From the NCBI GenBank assembly GCA_937920005.1, contig CALETF010000157.1, positions 1-7,802 on the forward strand: a DNA stretch of 7,802 nt, in the 5' to 3' direction. Positions 7,051 through 7,802 of the stretch are shown here, piece after piece. This stretch comes from an uncultured Candidatus Altimarinota bacterium. Lineage in GTDB: Bacteria; Patescibacteriota; Gracilibacteria; BD1-5; JAGOOR01. Under the pieces are notes generated by a model. The model made no database searches, had not been told where the DNA came from, and worked only from the letters and a program-made list of their open reading frames with translations. Both the position numbers and the translations under genes were made by a program. The first letter of the stretch is position 1; every line of letters starts with the position of its first letter.

Positions 7051-7079
7051 TTTCCCATTTTTCGCCTTTCCGCTATACT
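7051..7079 (+). promoter_or_regulatory. Candidate promoter for trigger factor
   Basis: A good -10 box TATACT lies at 7074-7079, with a weak -35 (TTTCCC at 7051-7056) 17 bases upstream. Transcription would start about 7086, giving a leader of about 24 bases with no Shine-Dalgarno sequence before the ATG at 7110. It falls directly after the stop of the preceding gene, so trigger factor probably has its own transcript. Confidence 0.5.
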
Positions 7080-7109
7080 GCCGGCGATTATTTTCATATT
7101 ATTTTCACT

Positions 7110-7802
7110 ATGCAAGCTACCAGTAAAAAGCTCAATGCTCACACCTACGAAGTTACTATCAAAGAAAGTGCTGCTGAGATGGAACATTACAAAAAAGTCG
7201 CTGCTCGAAAGATTGCAGACGCGCGTCAGTTCCAGGGATTTCGCAAGGGTGATGTCGTCCCAGTAGAAGTTGTAGCTCGAGAAATAGGTGAAGATAAGCT
7301 CATGGCTGAAGCCCTCGAAGAGGCTCTCCAGGCTACCTATCCAAAAGCGCTCAAGAAACTCGAAATCCAACCGATTGATGCTGGTGAACTCACAAAAGTT
7401 GTTTCTATGAGCCCACTTGAGGTGGTGATGCATGTTGAGGTTATTCCAGAGGCAAAATTGGACTTCAAAAAACTCGAAAAAATCAAAGTCGAAGTGTCAG
7501 AAGTCTCTGTTTCTGATGAAGATCTCCAAAAAGAACTCGATGAGATCGTCGCTCGATCAACACATTTTCACCCACGAGGTGCCCATCATGGTCATCATCA
7601 CGATGAAAATGGAGATGTCCCAGAAACAACAGACACAGCTATCCAAAATGGTGACCGTGTCCGAATCAACGCGACTGGTTATGATAAAAAAGGTGGTAAA
7701 ACTGATGAACGCATGGCTCTCCATGATTTCGAGCTGACTATCGGTTCCAAGATGATGATTCCAGGCTTTGAAGAAGCTCTTATTGGAGCAAAAGAAGGTG
7801 AT
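7110..7802 (+). CDS. tig: Trigger factor (ribosome-associated chaperone/prolyl isomerase), N-terminal 231 residues, cut by window end
   Basis: Binds the large ribosomal subunit at the exit tunnel and shields emerging chains. The N-terminal domain (about residues 1-145) carries the ribosome-docking signature QFQGFRKGDVVP at 40-51, a variant of the usual GFRxGKVP. From about residue 182 the FKBP-like prolyl isomerase domain begins (NGDRVRINATGYDKKG ... DFELTIGSKMMIPGFEEAL). Between them lies a histidine-rich stretch (residues 152-164, HFHPRGAHHGHHH), which is unusual. The start ATG 7110 gives the normal N-terminus (family proteins begin a few residues before a strand like YEVTIKES). No UGA codon appears in the visible 231 codons, and the frame is still open at the window edge. 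A promoter with TATACT lies just upstream. Confidence 0.95.
   Translation, partial: MQATSKKLNAHTYEVTIKESAAEMEHYKKVAARKIADARQFQGFRKGDVVPVEVVAREIGEDKLMAEALEEALQATYPKALKKLEIQPIDAGELTKVVSMSPLEVVMHVEVIPEAKLDFKKLEKIKVEVSEVSVSDEDLQKELDEIVARSTHFHPRGAHHGHHHDENGDVPETTDTAIQNGDRVRINATGYDKKGGKTDERMALHDFELTIGSKMMIPGFEEALIGAKEGD

Noticed and set aside
7045..7060. AAAAT/ATTTT inverted repeat after the 105-aa gene as a terminator
   Set aside because: The stem is five A-T pairs only; too weak, and such pairs are expected by chance in AT-rich DNA.
1..7802. CRISPR array, tRNA, rRNA, insertion sequence or phage genes
   Set aside because: No regular short direct repeats, no cloverleaf with a TTCGA-type arm, no transposase motifs and no terminal inverted repeats were seen by reading; the tRNA-Gly(UCA) expected for this code is not in the window.

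Overview
The window reads as a piece of a Patescibacteria/CPR genome that decodes UGA as glycine (genetic code 25), the code established for Gracilibacteria and Absconditabacteria (SR1). With the standard code most genes break into fragments. With UGA read as glycine, eight genes fill almost the whole window, carry 29 in-frame UGA codons between them, and every complete gene ends in TAA. Several UGA codons fall where the protein family has a conserved glycine. The clearest is the position equivalent to Gly55 of staphylococcal nuclease. Lineage is inferred from the code and from gene type; the sequence does not separate Gracilibacteria from SR1.

Layout. 2-406 (+): 3' end of an unidentified gene. 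417-671 (+): small two-helix membrane protein of a type common in CPR genomes. 694-2208 (+): glycyl-tRNA synthetase (glyS), itself containing two UGA codons; its stop shares the palindrome TTAA with the stop of the convergent gene. 3116-2205 (-): EamA/DMT-type permease. 3447-3118 (-): small secreted cysteine protein whose stop lies one base before the permease start. 3531-6611 (+): a 1026-residue cell-surface protein with a signal peptide, PKD-like cysteine modules, a lamin-tail-like domain, a complete staphylococcal-type nuclease domain, a charged coiled-coil-like stretch, a last PKD-like module and a C-terminal membrane anchor. 6731-7048 (+): a 105-residue single-pass membrane protein of unknown function, visible only with code 25. 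7110-7802 (+): N-terminal part of trigger factor with a histidine-rich linker, cut by the window edge.

How the parts relate. GlyRS is the enzyme that would charge both the normal tRNA-Gly and the UGA-reading tRNA-Gly(UCA), so the recoded genes here depend on it and it depends on itself. The secreted protein and permease look like one two-gene transcript, divergent from the surface nuclease gene. The nuclease is plausibly a DNA/RNA scavenging or surface-defence enzyme, which would suit an organism with a reduced, partner-dependent metabolism; that role is inference. No tRNA, rRNA, CRISPR array, insertion sequence or phage gene was seen.
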